Shown one piece after another: positions 39,520 through 49,110 of a stretch of 64,000 nt of DNA; position 1 is the first letter of the stretch, and the number at the start of each line of letters is the position of its first letter. The stretch lies in NCBI RefSeq assembly GCF_012939955.1, contig NZ_SPMY01000011.1, positions 81,136-145,135 of the forward strand, given 5' to 3'. The DNA is from Candidatus Accumulibacter phosphatis (lineage in GTDB: Bacteria; Pseudomonadota; Gammaproteobacteria; Burkholderiales; Rhodocyclaceae). The position numbers and the translations under genes were made by a program. A model generated the notes under the pieces. It was not told the DNA's origin. It was given only the letters and a program-made list of their open reading frames with translations, and did no database searches.

Positions 39520-40827
39520 ATGAAACTACTGGTCATCGGTTCAGGCGGTCGCGAGCATGCACTCGCCTGGTGTCTGGCGAAGACGCCTGGCCTGCAGAAG
39601 GTCTTTGTCGCGCCGGGCAACGCCGGCACGGCTGCGGACCGAGCGCTTGAAAATGTCGCCATCACCGATCTCGACGCCCTCGCCGATTTCGCCGAAGAGC
39701 AAAAGGTGTCGCTGACCATCGTCGGCCCCGAAGCGCCCCTGGCTGCCGGTATCGTCAATCTCTTTCGCGCCCGTGGCCTGAAAATCTTCGGCCCAAGCAA
39801 GGAAGCCGCGCAGCTCGAAAGCTCGAAGGACTTCGCCAAGCGCTTCATGGCCAGGCACGGCATTCCGACGGCGCGCTTCGCCACCTTTAGCGAGCGCGCT
39901 CCGGCGCACGCCTACATAGACCAACAGGGTGCGCCAATCGTCATCAAGGCCGATGGTCTAGCCGCCGGAAAAGGGGTGGTGGTGGCGATGACTCGCGACG
40001 AAGCGCACGCCGCGCTTGACCGCATGCTGCCGGCCGAAAGTACGTACGCGCCGACGGGCAGCACGCCAGCGCAGGTGGTCATCGAAGAGTTCCTGGAAGG
40101 CGAAGAAGCCAGCTTTATCGTCATGGTCGACGGCAAGGACGTACTGCCACTGGCATCGAGCCAGGACCACAAGCGTATCGGCGACGGCGACAGCGGCCCC
40201 AACACCGGCGGCATGGGTGCCTACTCGCCGGCCCTGGTGGTGACGCCAGAGGTTCACGCCAAGGCGATGCGCGAAATCATCCTGCCGACGGTCCGGGGAA
40301 TGGCTGCCGAGGGCACCCCCTACACCGGTTTCCTCTACGCCGGACTGATGATCGGCAAGGACGGCTCGGTGAAAACGGTGGAGTTCAATTGTCGCCTGGG
40401 CGACCCGGAAGCCCAACCCATCCTGATGCGCCTGAAGTCCGACCTGTTCACGCTGCTCGACCACGCGGTCGCCGGCAAACTCGACCAGGTCGAAGCCAGT
40501 TGGGATCGCCGCGTGGCACTGGGCGTCGTGCTTGCCGCAGCCAACTACCCGGGTACACCGCGTACAGGGGACGTCATCAGCGGTCTGCCGAAAGTCAGCG
40601 AATACAGCGAATACAGCGAAGATAGCGAAGACAGCCACATTTTCCACGGCGGGACGAGCGAACGCGATGGTCAGACGGTCACCGCCGGTGGCCGCGTACT
40701 TTGCGTCACGGCGCTCGGCGACAACGTCAAGCGAACGCAGAAACGCGCCTACGACCTGATTGTCGGGATTCACTTCGACGGCATGCAATATCGCCACGAC
40801 ATCGGCCACCGCGCCGTACCGCGATGA
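39520..40827 (+). CDS. purD: phosphoribosylamine-glycine ligase
   Basis: This 435-residue ATP-grasp enzyme joins glycine to phosphoribosylamine in purine synthesis. The start [18 protein letters not shown]-grasp segments ([32 protein letters not shown]) and metal ligands in [12 protein letters not shown] are intact. In the C-terminal domain, around residue 360, there is a short repeat [12 protein letters not shown] encoded by 9-base units, in a loop that is variable in the family. GGGGAGAGG precedes the ATG. It lies between purH and hemF. Confidence 0.95.
   Translation: MKLLVIGSGGREHALAWCLAKTPGLQKVFVAPGNAGTAADRALENVAITDLDALADFAEEQKVSLTIVGPEAPLAAGIVNLFRARGLKIFGPSKEAAQLESSKDFAKRFMARHGIPTARFATFSERAPAHAYIDQQGAPIVIKADGLAAGKGVVVAMTRDEAHAALDRMLPAESTYAPTGSTPAQVVIEEFLEGEEASFIVMVDGKDVLPLASSQDHKRIGDGDSGPNTGGMGAYSPALVVTPEVHAKAMREIILPTVRGMAAEGTPYTGFLYAGLMIGKDGSVKTVEFNCRLGDPEAQPILMRLKSDLFTLLDHAVAGKLDQVEASWDRRVALGVVLAAANYPGTPRTGDVISGLPKVSEYSEYSEDSEDSHIFHGGTSERDGQTVTAGGRVLCVTALGDNVKRTQKRAYDLIVGIHFDGMQYRHDIGHRAVPR
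40597..40632 (+). repeat. four 9-base tandem repeats in purD
   Basis: The units AGCGAATAC (two copies), AGCGAAGAT and AGCGAAGAC encode [12 protein letters not shown] in a surface loop of PurD. In-frame length keeps the reading frame; it looks like slippage growth. Confidence 0.75.
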
Positions 40828-40870
40828 GCAATGCAGCAAGGCAGGGCGGCTCGGCCAGCGAAAGCTTGCG

Positions 40871-41788
40871 ATGATCGACACGGCACTCCTGAGGAGCTAC
40901 TTCACCGGCCTGCAGACGCGCATTGTCGCGGCGCTCGAAGATATCGAGGGCACTCCTGGGCCAGCATTCCGTGCCGATGCCTGGCAAAAAGCGGAGGGCG
41001 AACCGCTTGCCGGCAATGGCTGCACCAGCATTATCGAGGCTGGCCGCGTATTCGAGCGCGGTGGGGTTGCCTTCTCGCAGGTCAGCGGTTCCGCGCTACC
41101 CGCTTCGGCGACCGCCAAGCGCCCCGAACTGGCCGGTCGCGCTTTTGAAGCCATGGGTGTTTCCCTGGTATTACACCCGGAAAACCCTTACTGCCCGACC
41201 GCGCACATGAACGTGCGCGCGCTGGTGGCGAGCAAGGCCGATGCGCCAGCGGTGTGGTGGTTCGGCGGCGGCATGGACCTCACCCCCTACTATCCGGTCA
41301 GTGAAGACATCCGGCATTTCCACGCCACCTGCAAGAAAGCCTTGCAGCCTTTCGGCGATGACGTCTACGGCCGGTACAAGAAGTGGTGCGACGAATACTT
41401 TTTCCTCAAGCACCGCAAAGAGCCCCGCGGGGTCGGTGGCGTATTCTTCGATGATCTGAGCGAGGGCGGCTTTGAGCGCTGCTTCGCCCTGACACAAGCC
41501 GTCGGCGAAGCGTTTACCGAAGCCTACCTGCCGATCATCGACAAGCGCCGGGACCTACCCTACGGTGAACGCGAGCGTGACTTCCAGGCCTATCGGCGCG
41601 GGCGCTATGTCGAGTTCAATCTGGTCTGGGACCGCGGCACTCTTTTCGGCTTGCAGTCGGGCGGGCGAACGGAATCCATCCTGATGTCACTGCCGCCGAT
41701 TGTCAAATGGCGTTACGACTGGCAACCCACCGCCGGCAGCCCGGAGGCCGAACTCTACGAGATGCTGCAACCGCGCGACTGGGCCTAG
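40871..41788 (+). CDS. hemF: aerobic coproporphyrinogen III oxidase
   Basis: This 305-residue oxygen-dependent enzyme converts coproporphyrinogen III to protoporphyrinogen IX. Family blocks [13 protein letters not shown], then [56 protein letters not shown] and [11 protein letters not shown] are intact. The ATG at 40871 is the family start; the frame extends upstream into purD without homology. It ends convergent to hemY with a shared hairpin. Confidence 0.96.
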   Translation: MIDTALLRSYFTGLQTRIVAALEDIEGTPGPAFRADAWQKAEGEPLAGNGCTSIIEAGRVFERGGVAFSQVSGSALPASATAKRPELAGRAFEAMGVSLVLHPENPYCPTAHMNVRALVASKADAPAVWWFGGGMDLTPYYPVSEDIRHFHATCKKALQPFGDDVYGRYKKWCDEYFFLKHRKEPRGVGGVFFDDLSEGGFERCFALTQAVGEAFTEAYLPIIDKRRDLPYGERERDFQAYRRGRYVEFNLVWDRGTLFGLQSGGRTESILMSLPPIVKWRYDWQPTAGSPEAELYEMLQPRDWA

Positions 41789-41826
41789 CTAGCCTAAGGT
41801 GCAAGTCGTAGACGCGGTTCACGAAC

Positions 41827-41854
41827 GTCCCTTCTCCGCTGCGGGAGAAGGGAC
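41827..41854. terminator. bidirectional hairpin between hemF and hemY
   Basis: GTCCCTTCTCC (41827-41837) and GGAGAAGGGAC (41844-41854) form a perfect 11-base-pair stem with a 6-base loop, directly adjoining the hemY stop. Its CCCTTCTCC core is the same as hairpin 1 of the dispersed repeat at 3864 and 21030. It probably ends both convergent transcripts, although no T-run is present. Confidence 0.6.
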
Positions 41855-43099
41855 TTAGCCGGGCAATCGAGGTACTGACTGTGACTGCTGAGCTGAGCTG
41901 ACCGCCAGTCGAAGCAGCGGCGTCGCAGGGCGCAGGGCGACCTGCTCGGCAGCTGCCCGGTAGTGCGGCATGGCCTCATCCCAGCGTTCGGTCTGTTCGA
42001 AGAGGCGGGCGAGTTCCAGCCTGACCGCGCGCTGATCGACCAGCGATAGCGAAGCCTCGAGGTAGATTTGCGCCTTGCCCCACAAGCGCTGCTGCAAGCA
42101 CAGGCGGCCCAAAGTGAGTAGTAGTTGTGCGTCCTCGGGATGCTGCGGCAGCCATTTCTCGGCGCGCGCAATACAGGAGGTCAGGTCGCGGCCCCGCACC
42201 TGGCCATAGAGTTGTATCAGATCCGAATCCCACTGCGTGTCGAGTTGCTTCTCGATCATCCGCTGCGCCTCATCGTCAACCCCGTGTTCGAGCAAGGCTT
42301 GGCAAGAGGTTTGCGTCAGCCGCAGGCTACGTTCCTTGGCCGGAATAGCGCGCAGGTAGGCCAGCAATTGGCCCTCGTCCGCCGCCTGCTGCTGGCGGAT
42401 GGTTTCCTGATGTGCCTGGGTCTTTATTTCCTGCACCAGTTCAGGCGGCAAAGCGTCGCGCTTCTCGAGTACGCGCGCCAGTTTCAGGACCTCCGGCCAG
42501 TTTCCGCAACCCTGCTGGGCACGCAGTTCAAGGCGCAGTGCTGCGATGTGCCGACCAGAGATGTTCTGCAGCGCCTGCAACACGCTTACGGCCTCACCGT
42601 ATTGCTCATGGTCAATGGCCATCTCTGCTTCCAGCATCAGCCGTGCAGGGTCGAGACGCGGGTTGTTAACGCGACCGAGCCACTCCTGCTCTTTCTCGGG
42701 TTCGCGCAGACCATGCGCCGCTCGCGCTGCCAACAGCGCTGCCAAGCCCGGATCCTGCCCGGCAGCGTAGGCCTCACCGGCTTTCTTCAAGGCCTGCGTG
42801 AAACGCCCTTCTAAAAGCAGGCGAATGGCCTCGTGAAAAGACGCCGTGGCTTTCTCACGACGGCGACGCGCGCGATAGCCAGAAACCCGACTTGGCAGGG
42901 AGAGCGTCAGGCCAATGGTGCGCAGCACCAAGAACAGCAGTACGAAGGCGAGAACAAAGAGGATGATCGCCAGACTGAGGGCGACCTCAATACGATACGG
43001 TGGTACGATCAGCAGCACATAGCCGTCGTTGACCCGTGCTGTCAGCGAAACGCCGACAGCCATGGCAGCAAGTGCCAGTAGCCAAAGTAGTCCTCTCAC
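41855..43099 (-). CDS. hemY: HemY-type membrane TPR protein
   Basis: This 414-residue protein has two N-terminal transmembrane helices (LLWLLALAAMAVGVSL and a second at ~38-62) and the HemY_N domain up to about residue 105. TPR-like helices follow to the C-terminus. In proteobacteria this protein is encoded with hemCDX and is thought to organise or stabilise heme synthesis; its activity is not defined. It is not the protoporphyrinogen oxidase also called HemY. It starts with GTG overlapping the hemX stop and ends at the hairpin shared with hemF. Confidence 0.88.
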   Translation of the reverse strand: MRGLLWLLALAAMAVGVSLTARVNDGYVLLIVPPYRIEVALSLAIILFVLAFVLLFLVLRTIGLTLSLPSRVSGYRARRRREKATASFHEAIRLLLEGRFTQALKKAGEAYAAGQDPGLAALLAARAAHGLREPEKEQEWLGRVNNPRLDPARLMLEAEMAIDHEQYGEAVSVLQALQNISGRHIAALRLELRAQQGCGNWPEVLKLARVLEKRDALPPELVQEIKTQAHQETIRQQQAADEGQLLAYLRAIPAKERSLRLTQTSCQALLEHGVDDEAQRMIEKQLDTQWDSDLIQLYGQVRGRDLTSCIARAEKWLPQHPEDAQLLLTLGRLCLQQRLWGKAQIYLEASLSLVDQRAVRLELARLFEQTERWDEAMPHYRAAAEQVALRPATPLLRLAVSSAQQSQSVPRLPG

Positions 43100-44568
43100 T
43101 GGCGCTCCTGACCAAGCTTGACGGTCTTGACTGCAGACCTGCTTTCGTTAAGCGTCGGCATCTCGATGTTGATCTCGGTGGCGATGAGCTGTTCGAGATT
43201 GGCTTGCGCGGTCTGCAACGAGGCAGCGCTGGAATCGAAATAGCGATTCATCCACGCCTGAGCATGCTTGAGCTCGTTCTGGAAAGTCCATTGATCACGG
43301 GCCAGCAGAGCGAGGCGAGCATTCAGCAAACGCAACTTGAGATTTTCGCGCAGAAAGAACGCCTGACCGGGCGTCAGCAAGGCCGGCTCATCGCGGTCAA
43401 AACGCTGGATGCGGACCAGGGATTTCACTTCGCCCCAGACCTCGCGGCCCAACCGCTGCCACAGCTCGGCGCTGACCAGTTTCTGCCAGAAGTCGACACT
43501 GGTCAGCGCAGGCCATTCGGCAGGCACTGGCGCTGGGGCGGCCTGCGCGGCATCTTTCGCGTCGTCGCCATGCGCCGGGGAACGCCCATCGACGGCCAGA
43601 GGAATCGTATCGAGCGCATTGATGACGCTTTCCAGGCGCAAGCTCATGGCCGCAACATCGATCTGCGGCAAGGCGCGCAGAAGTTCGAGATCGCTGCTCA
43701 AAACCTTGCGCAGACTGACGAACTGTGGTCGGCTGCTTGCCGCCAAACGGGTTTCGGCACTTTGCAGGGCGAGGACGGCGGCCTGCACATTACCTGCCAG
43801 CTGCAACTGCTGAGCAGCCAGGGTCAGGCTTTGCTCGACCTCGGCCAGCGCCAACTCATCCCGGCTGCGAGCCACATCCTGGTATAACTTCTCGAGCATC
43901 GCCTGCTGGCTCTGCGATTCGCCAACCTTCGCCTCAAGCGCAGCGAGGCGCCCGAGGAGGCCAGCCATCTGATCGCTCGCCCCCTTGGACAGGGCGCGGA
44001 CTTCCGCGCCACTCGAATCGCTATCGGCCAGGCGGCGAGCCAACTCCTGCTGCGTATCGGCCATCTTCTGCCGGGTTTCGAACCACTGCCAGGCCACCAG
44101 ACCAAGGACTATCAGCACCACCAGCAACCAGGGATTGCGCCAGTCAGGCGACTGCTGACTCGCCGCGGCCGGATTAGCCGCTGGCCCGCTTGCCGCCGGC
44201 TGCTCGCTAGCAACTGACGCACCGTCAGACACCGGCTCACTAGCCACGGCTGGCGTCGCTGCAGGATCCTCGACAGCGGCGGGTGTCGCTGCGGCGGGGG
44301 TGGAGCCATCGAGCGTTGCCTGCGCGTCCGGCAAGGGCTTCTGTTGGGCCAGGGGCTCGGCTTCCGATGCCGCTTGTTCGGCCTCCGGCAAGGAGTCCTT
44401 TTCGGGCAGCGGATCCGTCTCCGGCCGCTGCTCACTCGCGGGGAAAGACTCGCTTTCCAGCGATGTCCGAGAACCCGGCGGCGGCTCGTCTGCTGGCGGC
44501 TTGCCAGCCGACTCAGCGGCAGCCTGCTCGGGGAGTGAAGACCTTGGGTCGATTTTTTCTTTCATCAT
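43096..44568 (-). CDS. hemX: HemX-family membrane protein (uroporphyrinogen-III C-methyltransferase-like)
   Basis: This 490-residue protein has a roughly 140-residue acidic, Pro/Ala/Glu-rich cytoplasmic region, one transmembrane helix (WLLVVLIVLGLVAWQWF), and then a coiled-coil and helical periplasmic HemX domain (ARRLADSDSSGAEVRALSKG onward). It is often labelled a methyltransferase but carries no SAM motif here; a structural role in heme synthesis is more likely. The ATG at 44568 overlaps the hemD stop. Confidence 0.88.
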   Translation of the reverse strand: MMKEKIDPRSSLPEQAAAESAGKPPADEPPPGSRTSLESESFPASEQRPETDPLPEKDSLPEAEQAASEAEPLAQQKPLPDAQATLDGSTPAAATPAAVEDPAATPAVASEPVSDGASVASEQPAASGPAANPAAASQQSPDWRNPWLLVVLIVLGLVAWQWFETRQKMADTQQELARRLADSDSSGAEVRALSKGASDQMAGLLGRLAALEAKVGESQSQQAMLEKLYQDVARSRDELALAEVEQSLTLAAQQLQLAGNVQAAVLALQSAETRLAASSRPQFVSLRKVLSSDLELLRALPQIDVAAMSLRLESVINALDTIPLAVDGRSPAHGDDAKDAAQAAPAPVPAEWPALTSVDFWQKLVSAELWQRLGREVWGEVKSLVRIQRFDRDEPALLTPGQAFFLRENLKLRLLNARLALLARDQWTFQNELKHAQAWMNRYFDSSAASLQTAQANLEQLIATEINIEMPTLNESRSAVKTVKLGQERQ

Positions 44569-45338
44569 GACCGCCAATTATATACGTTCAGAGCAGCAAT
44601 GATCCCAGCATCTGCCGGTTCGGTCAGAATCACCCGCTGCAAACCAAGTTTCCGCGCCAGCTCGGCAATTCGTGGGTGTGGCACGAACACCGGAGTAGTG
44701 CGCAGAGACGCACGCGCGGGGGCGTCGAGCAGGTCGACCAGGTTACGCAACCCCTCGCTGGATGAAACTGTGAGCGCGTCAAGCTGCTCGCTGCGCCACA
44801 GCGCTTCAAGCACTGCCGCGCTGTCGGGCGCGGAGCGCTGATAACAACTTACATAGTCGACCTCGGCCCCGCGTTCTCGCAAGCTGTCGGCAAGTAACTC
44901 ACGACCGCCGTTGCCGCGAAAGATCACTACCCGTTTCCCGGCAACGCAGGGTCGCTGCAATGCCGGAAGTTCGAGCAAGGCTTCGGAGTCGAAGCGTTCA
45001 AGAGGCGCCAGCGTATTCTCGATCCCGTACGCCGCCAGCAAGGCGACGCTCCCCTGACCAATGGCCACTGCCTGCAAGTCGGCTGGCCAGCCGCGGGAAG
45101 AAAGGATCGCCGGAACACTGTACTCGACAGCATTCGGGCTGATGAAGACAGCCAGTGCATAAGCATCAAGCTGTGCGATCGCCACGCGCAACGGTTCCGG
45201 CTCGTCAGTCGGCGCGATATCGAGCAATGGGAAAAGCAGCGGCTCTCCGCCCTCTTTGGCAATCCAGGCGGCCAGCCGGGGTGCTTGCGCACGTGGCCGC
45301 GTAACGACGATTCTCTTGCCGCACAGAGCCCCGGTCAT
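44565..45338 (-). CDS. hemD: uroporphyrinogen-III synthase
   Basis: This 257-residue enzyme closes and inverts ring D of hydroxymethylbilane to give uroporphyrinogen III. The family is poorly conserved, but [37 protein letters not shown] and [16 protein letters not shown] are recognisable, and its place between hemC and hemX confirms it. Starts and stops overlap both neighbours by a few bases. Confidence 0.93.
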   Translation of the reverse strand: MTGALCGKRIVVTRPRAQAPRLAAWIAKEGGEPLLFPLLDIAPTDEPEPLRVAIAQLDAYALAVFISPNAVEYSVPAILSSRGWPADLQAVAIGQGSVALLAAYGIENTLAPLERFDSEALLELPALQRPCVAGKRVVIFRGNGGRELLADSLRERGAEVDYVSCYQRSAPDSAAVLEALWRSEQLDALTVSSSEGLRNLVDLLDAPARASLRTTPVFVPHPRIAELARKLGLQRVILTEPADAGIIAALNVYNWRS

Positions 45339-46282
45339 TGGCCTGCCGAAAGCTGGTCAAGAATGGCGCCAGCGCCCTGGTCGCGCAAGCTCTGCGCCAA
45401 GCCACGGCCAACCGACTCGCTGTCCTCCGGAGCGCCACGCAGCTCACCCGCAAGCAGCTGCCTACCGTCCGGAGTAGCGACGAAGCCACGCAGCCACAGC
45501 TGACCGTTTTCAAGCATCGCATGCGCGGCCAGCGGGATCTGGCAACTGCCGCCCAGCGCGCGTGAAAAGGCACGCTCCGCGAGCACACACCGAGCCACTG
45601 CCGGATCGTTGAGCGGCGCCACCAAGGCGATCAGGTCCGCGCGCTGCGCTGGCACCTCGATACCGAGGACGCCTTGCCCCGGTGCCGGCAAGGACTGCTC
45701 CGGGGTCAATAGCGACGCAATTCTGCCAGCCAGACCAAGTCGAATCAGGCCCGCGGCGGCGAGGATTATGGCGTCGTACTCACCTGCATCAAGCTTGCGC
45801 AGGCGCGTATCAAGATTGCCGCGCAGGCTTCTGATGACCAGTTCGGGGTAGCGAGCGCGCAGGCTCGCTTCACGGCGCAGGCTCGAGGTGCCGATCACGG
45901 CCTTGGCCGGCAGGTCGTCGAGGTCGGCAAAGCGATTGCAAACAAAGGCGTCGCACGGATTCTCACGCGACGAAATGGCGCCCAGAACGAAGCCATCTGG
46001 CAGGTCCATCGGCAGGTCCTTCATCGAATGCACGGCGAGATCGGCCTGACCGTTATGCATCGCCACTTCGAGCTCTTTGATGAACAAGCCCTTGCCACCG
46101 ATTGCCGACAGCGGGCGATCGAGGATCTGGTCGCCGCGAGTGGTCATGCCCAGGATCTCGACTTTTCGCTGTGGGTATAATTCGGCAAGACGCCCGCGCA
46201 CATGCTCCGCTTGCCACATGGCAAGCCGCGACTCGCGCGAGGCAATGACAATACGCGACTGATCTGGATTTGCAGAGTTCAA
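45335..46282 (-). CDS. hemC: hydroxymethylbilane synthase
   Basis: This 315-residue porphobilinogen deaminase polymerises four porphobilinogens. The substrate-binding [16 protein letters not shown], the catalytic [16 protein letters not shown] and the cofactor-attachment Cys in [12 protein letters not shown] are intact. The most likely start is TTG at 46282; the first in-frame ATG is well inside the conserved start. It leads hemC-hemD-hemX-hemY, and a TAGAAT box lies about 90 bases upstream. Confidence 0.95.
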   Translation of the reverse strand: MNSANPDQSRIVIASRESRLAMWQAEHVRGRLAELYPQRKVEILGMTTRGDQILDRPLSAIGGKGLFIKELEVAMHNGQADLAVHSMKDLPMDLPDGFVLGAISSRENPCDAFVCNRFADLDDLPAKAVIGTSSLRREASLRARYPELVIRSLRGNLDTRLRKLDAGEYDAIILAAAGLIRLGLAGRIASLLTPEQSLPAPGQGVLGIEVPAQRADLIALVAPLNDPAVARCVLAERAFSRALGGSCQIPLAAHAMLENGQLWLRGFVATPDGRQLLAGELRGAPEDSESVGRGLAQSLRDQGAGAILDQLSAGQ

Positions 46283-46372
46283 GGCAGGTTTCCGGTAAGC
46301 GCGCTGCCAACCTCGCCAGACAGCCGGTGCGCGAGGGTGGCATCACCCCAAAGGCATCTTGATCAGGGGACG

Positions 46373-46378
46373 ATTCTA
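46373..46378 (-). promoter_or_regulatory. possible -10 box for hemCDXY
   Basis: TAGAAT followed by CG on the minus strand lies about 90 bases before the hemC start, in the cytochrome c-hemC spacer. Same TANAATC motif as at purC, minD and amgK. No clear -35. Confidence 0.35.
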
Positions 46379-46473
46379 ACATGCTTGGCGTGCACGCTTG
46401 CCCCGGCAGTTAAGTCGTTTTCTCGACGCTCGCACCGCCGAGGAAACCCGGCTGCGCTGACTGGCGGTGACTC

Positions 46474-47148
46474 CTACTGCTCGGCTACCTGCAGAGTCGT
46501 CAAATAGGCCAGGACGTCCTGGATATCGCTGGCCTTAAGGGTGTACAAGACTCCCTTCTTCGCACCTTCTTCGTCGTGCGGGCGATCCGCCGCGAGGTAG
46601 GCGGCGATCTGCTTCTGCAGATAGTTCGTATACTGACCCACCAGCATCGGGAACATGCCGCGCCCCTGCCCCGTCTTGCCATGACAGACGGCGCAGTTTT
46701 TCTGGTACACCGCCTTGCCGTTTTCGATATTACCGGCGGCACGGGGGACGATCATCACCTTCTCCATCGCCAGCAGCCGCGCCAGTGCGTCATCGCTGTC
46801 CTTGAAGACCGGCGGCCGTGTCGGCAGTTCGATCTGCGCCAGATAAGCGGCGACCAACTTCATGTCTTCATCATCGAGTTCGCGCGCCCGCGTGTACGGA
46901 TACATCGGCAGGTTGATCCGCGACTGACTCTGGAAGGCCTTCAACTGCTGCTCCGCGTATTTCGCCGACTGGCCGGCAACGCGTGGGTACTCGCCTTGCT
47001 TGCCGCCAGCCCCGAAAGGGCCATGGCAGGCGGCGCACGGGCCATAAACTTCCTTCGCACGTTCCAGATCGAGCGCCGCAGCGGGTAGAACGACGGCCCC
47101 TCCGAGCAGGATACAGAAAAATTTTCTCAAGCCTTGAGCGTACTTCAT
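46474..47148 (-). CDS. diheme cytochrome c, c4 type
   Basis: This 224-residue periplasmic protein has a signal peptide (FCILLGGAVVLPAAA). Two c-type heme sites follow, CAACH at 38-42 and CAVCH at 152-156, each in its own cytochrome c domain. Distal methionine ligands are likely Met82 (NLPMYPY) and Met164 (GRGMFPML). Cytochromes c4 carry electrons to terminal oxidases. Start at 47148 after GAGG. It lies upstream of hemC on the same strand but is separated by about 190 bases. Confidence 0.9.
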   Translation of the reverse strand: MKYAQGLRKFFCILLGGAVVLPAAALDLERAKEVYGPCAACHGPFGAGGKQGEYPRVAGQSAKYAEQQLKAFQSQSRINLPMYPYTRARELDDEDMKLVAAYLAQIELPTRPPVFKDSDDALARLLAMEKVMIVPRAAGNIENGKAVYQKNCAVCHGKTGQGRGMFPMLVGQYTNYLQKQIAAYLAADRPHDEEGAKKGVLYTLKASDIQDVLAYLTTLQVAEQ

Positions 47149-47229
47149 GAAGACCTCGTCGGGTGGCAGCGGGGATTATAGGAAAACCGTCACCGGCCAC
47201 CTTGATGAGTGTCAAGAAGCGACCGCCGA

Positions 47230-48012
47230 TCAGGAGCTGAGCCGGCGCGCGTAGGACTTGAGCAAGGGCCACTGCCGGCGACTGACCGGCAGCCGCTCGG
47301 GAACGTCGCGCAGAATAGCCTGCCATTGCGTCTCGGCGTCGTCGCCAGTGCCACTCTTCTCGAAGCCGGCAATCGCCTCCCGCGCCGCCAGCACACCGCG
47401 ATGCAGACGGATGAATTGTGCACCGAATTCCTGTTCAAGATGGGTCAGCGACTCGTCAAGCAGGAATTCGCGCTCACCGGTACGTGCCGTGACGTACTTC
47501 AGGTCAGCCCGAAAGTACACGATGTCGGCAACCGCAATCAGCAACAGCCGGCCGCGTTCATGGCAGGAAAGATGACTGCGCGCTCCCGGTGGCAGTTGCT
47601 CGAGCAAGGCCGAAGGCAGCGGGTGGCGGTGAACTTTTCGCAGCGCCTCCAGCAGACGCAGGGCGCGCACCGGCTTCACCAGATAGTCGACGGCGTTAAG
47701 CTCGAAGGCCTGTACCGCGTAGGCGTCATAGGCCGTCACAAAAATTACCGCCGGCGGGTGTTCAAGCCGAGACAGGTGAGCTGCGAGTTCAATGCCGTCC
47801 ATTTTCGGCATGCGGATATCGACCAGCGCCACATCAACCCGCAGACCCTCGATGGCAGCCAGGGCACGCAGGCCGTTGTCGGCTTCGGCGACGATCACAT
47901 GCGGCAGTTCCGGAGCGATATCGGCCAGCAAATCACGCAAACGCGCCAGCGCTGGCGCCTCATCGTCGCAAATAAGCAGCAACAGCGGAGAAGCGAGCGC
48001 AGGCGCATTCAT
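47230..48012 (-). CDS. LytTR-family response regulator (AlgR-like)
   Basis: This 260-residue regulator has a receiver domain (1-125) with acidic pocket DDE at 16-18, phosphoacceptor Asp65 (LVDIRMP) and Lys113 (YLVKPV). It is followed by a LytTR DNA-binding domain (GRLLLIAVADIVYFRADLKY to the C-terminus, with FIRLHRGVLAARE). The start at 48012 overlaps the stop of the partner kinase. AlgR homologues regulate exopolysaccharide, pili or virulence; the regulon here is unknown. Confidence 0.9.
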   Translation of the reverse strand: MNAPALASPLLLLICDDEAPALARLRDLLADIAPELPHVIVAEADNGLRALAAIEGLRVDVALVDIRMPKMDGIELAAHLSRLEHPPAVIFVTAYDAYAVQAFELNAVDYLVKPVRALRLLEALRKVHRHPLPSALLEQLPPGARSHLSCHERGRLLLIAVADIVYFRADLKYVTARTGEREFLLDESLTHLEQEFGAQFIRLHRGVLAAREAIAGFEKSGTGDDAETQWQAILRDVPERLPVSRRQWPLLKSYARRLSS

Positions 48013-49049
48013 CGCCGCTGCGCCCGACAAGGCAGGAGGATACGTACCCGATACTGGTGTCGGCCATCACCCAGCGCTACCGCATTGGTCTCGAGTCGCG
48101 CTTCAAGGTCATAGTACAGCGCCAGGCGCTCGCGGATATTGTCCAGCGCCATGTGGCTGCCGCGCGGTTTCTCGGCACCGCCTGCGCAGGGGTTGACGAT
48201 ATCGAGCTGCAAGGCATCAGCGCGGCGCACCAGGCGAATGCGAATAGTGCCTGGATCGCCCAAGGGCTCAATGCCGTGATAAACAGCGTTCTCCAGCAGC
48301 GGTTGCACCATCAATGGCGGCACTTTCAGGTCCAGTGGCAGATTCGGCGCGATGTCCCATTCGACGTGCAAGCGCTCGGCGAGACGCAATTTTTCGAGGG
48401 CCAGATACTGCCGGCACAGGGCGAGTTCGTCGGCCAGCGGCACTAACTCGCGATGATCACGCATCAGCACGCGAAAAAGATCGGCCAGTTCCTCAAGCGC
48501 CGCCTCGGCGCGTCGCGGGTCGGCGCGAATCAGCGAAAGCACCGCATTCAGGCTATTGAACAGGAAATGCGGCCGGATGCGCGCACTCAGCGCCTGTAAT
48601 CGCGCCTCGACGAGCGCCGGCGATAAAGCCCCGGCGCGCAAGGCAAAGTAGGCAAGCATGAACCCGGCTGCCAGCGCAGCCAGCAGGCCCGCCCTGAGCA
48701 GAGCCTGGCCACCACCAGCATCGGCGAAGATCAGGTGACTCCACAGCGCCGACAATACGATCGCCGAAGCGGCTGCGAGCAGCAACACCAGCGTGCGCCC
48801 AATCCAGGTGGGTGCGCGCTGGAGGCTGTTGCCGAGAACTGCCAGTAACGCCAGATTGAAGAGCAGCAAGGGCTGCACCCAGGCCGCCATGTCGATGAAG
48901 TGCTGCAGGCTGTCCTGCACACCCTGGCTCTTAACCAGTGCAGCAGCCAGCGCCAGCAGGTTCACGCCGAGCAGAATTCGCAACATGACTCCGGAATTCC
49001 GGAAATCCGGTAGCGGCTGGCCGGCCAGGTTTTGCTTTATACTTGCCAT
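48009..49049 (-). CDS. LytS/AlgZ-type sensor histidine kinase
   Basis: This 346-residue membrane kinase has four to five N-terminal transmembrane helices and the His_kinase motif RIRPHFLFNSLN carrying the phosphorylated His. The ATPase part shows VQPLLENAVYHGI (N box) and a Gly-poor G box (GSHMALDNIRERL). It pairs with the overlapping LytTR regulator. ATG 49049 follows an in-frame GTG at 49052; either may be used. It diverges from argH, with only ~60 bases between starts, as for algZ-argH in Pseudomonas. Confidence 0.9.
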   Translation of the reverse strand: MASIKQNLAGQPLPDFRNSGVMLRILLGVNLLALAAALVKSQGVQDSLQHFIDMAAWVQPLLLFNLALLAVLGNSLQRAPTWIGRTLVLLLAAASAIVLSALWSHLIFADAGGGQALLRAGLLAALAAGFMLAYFALRAGALSPALVEARLQALSARIRPHFLFNSLNAVLSLIRADPRRAEAALEELADLFRVLMRDHRELVPLADELALCRQYLALEKLRLAERLHVEWDIAPNLPLDLKVPPLMVQPLLENAVYHGIEPLGDPGTIRIRLVRRADALQLDIVNPCAGGAEKPRGSHMALDNIRERLALYYDLEARLETNAVALGDGRHQYRVRILLPCRAQRR

Positions 49050-49110
49050 CACTCGAAGTGGCGCCTGTCCAAGGTTCTACGAGAGATTCTAGCCCAGGAA
49101 CCCCTCCCGC

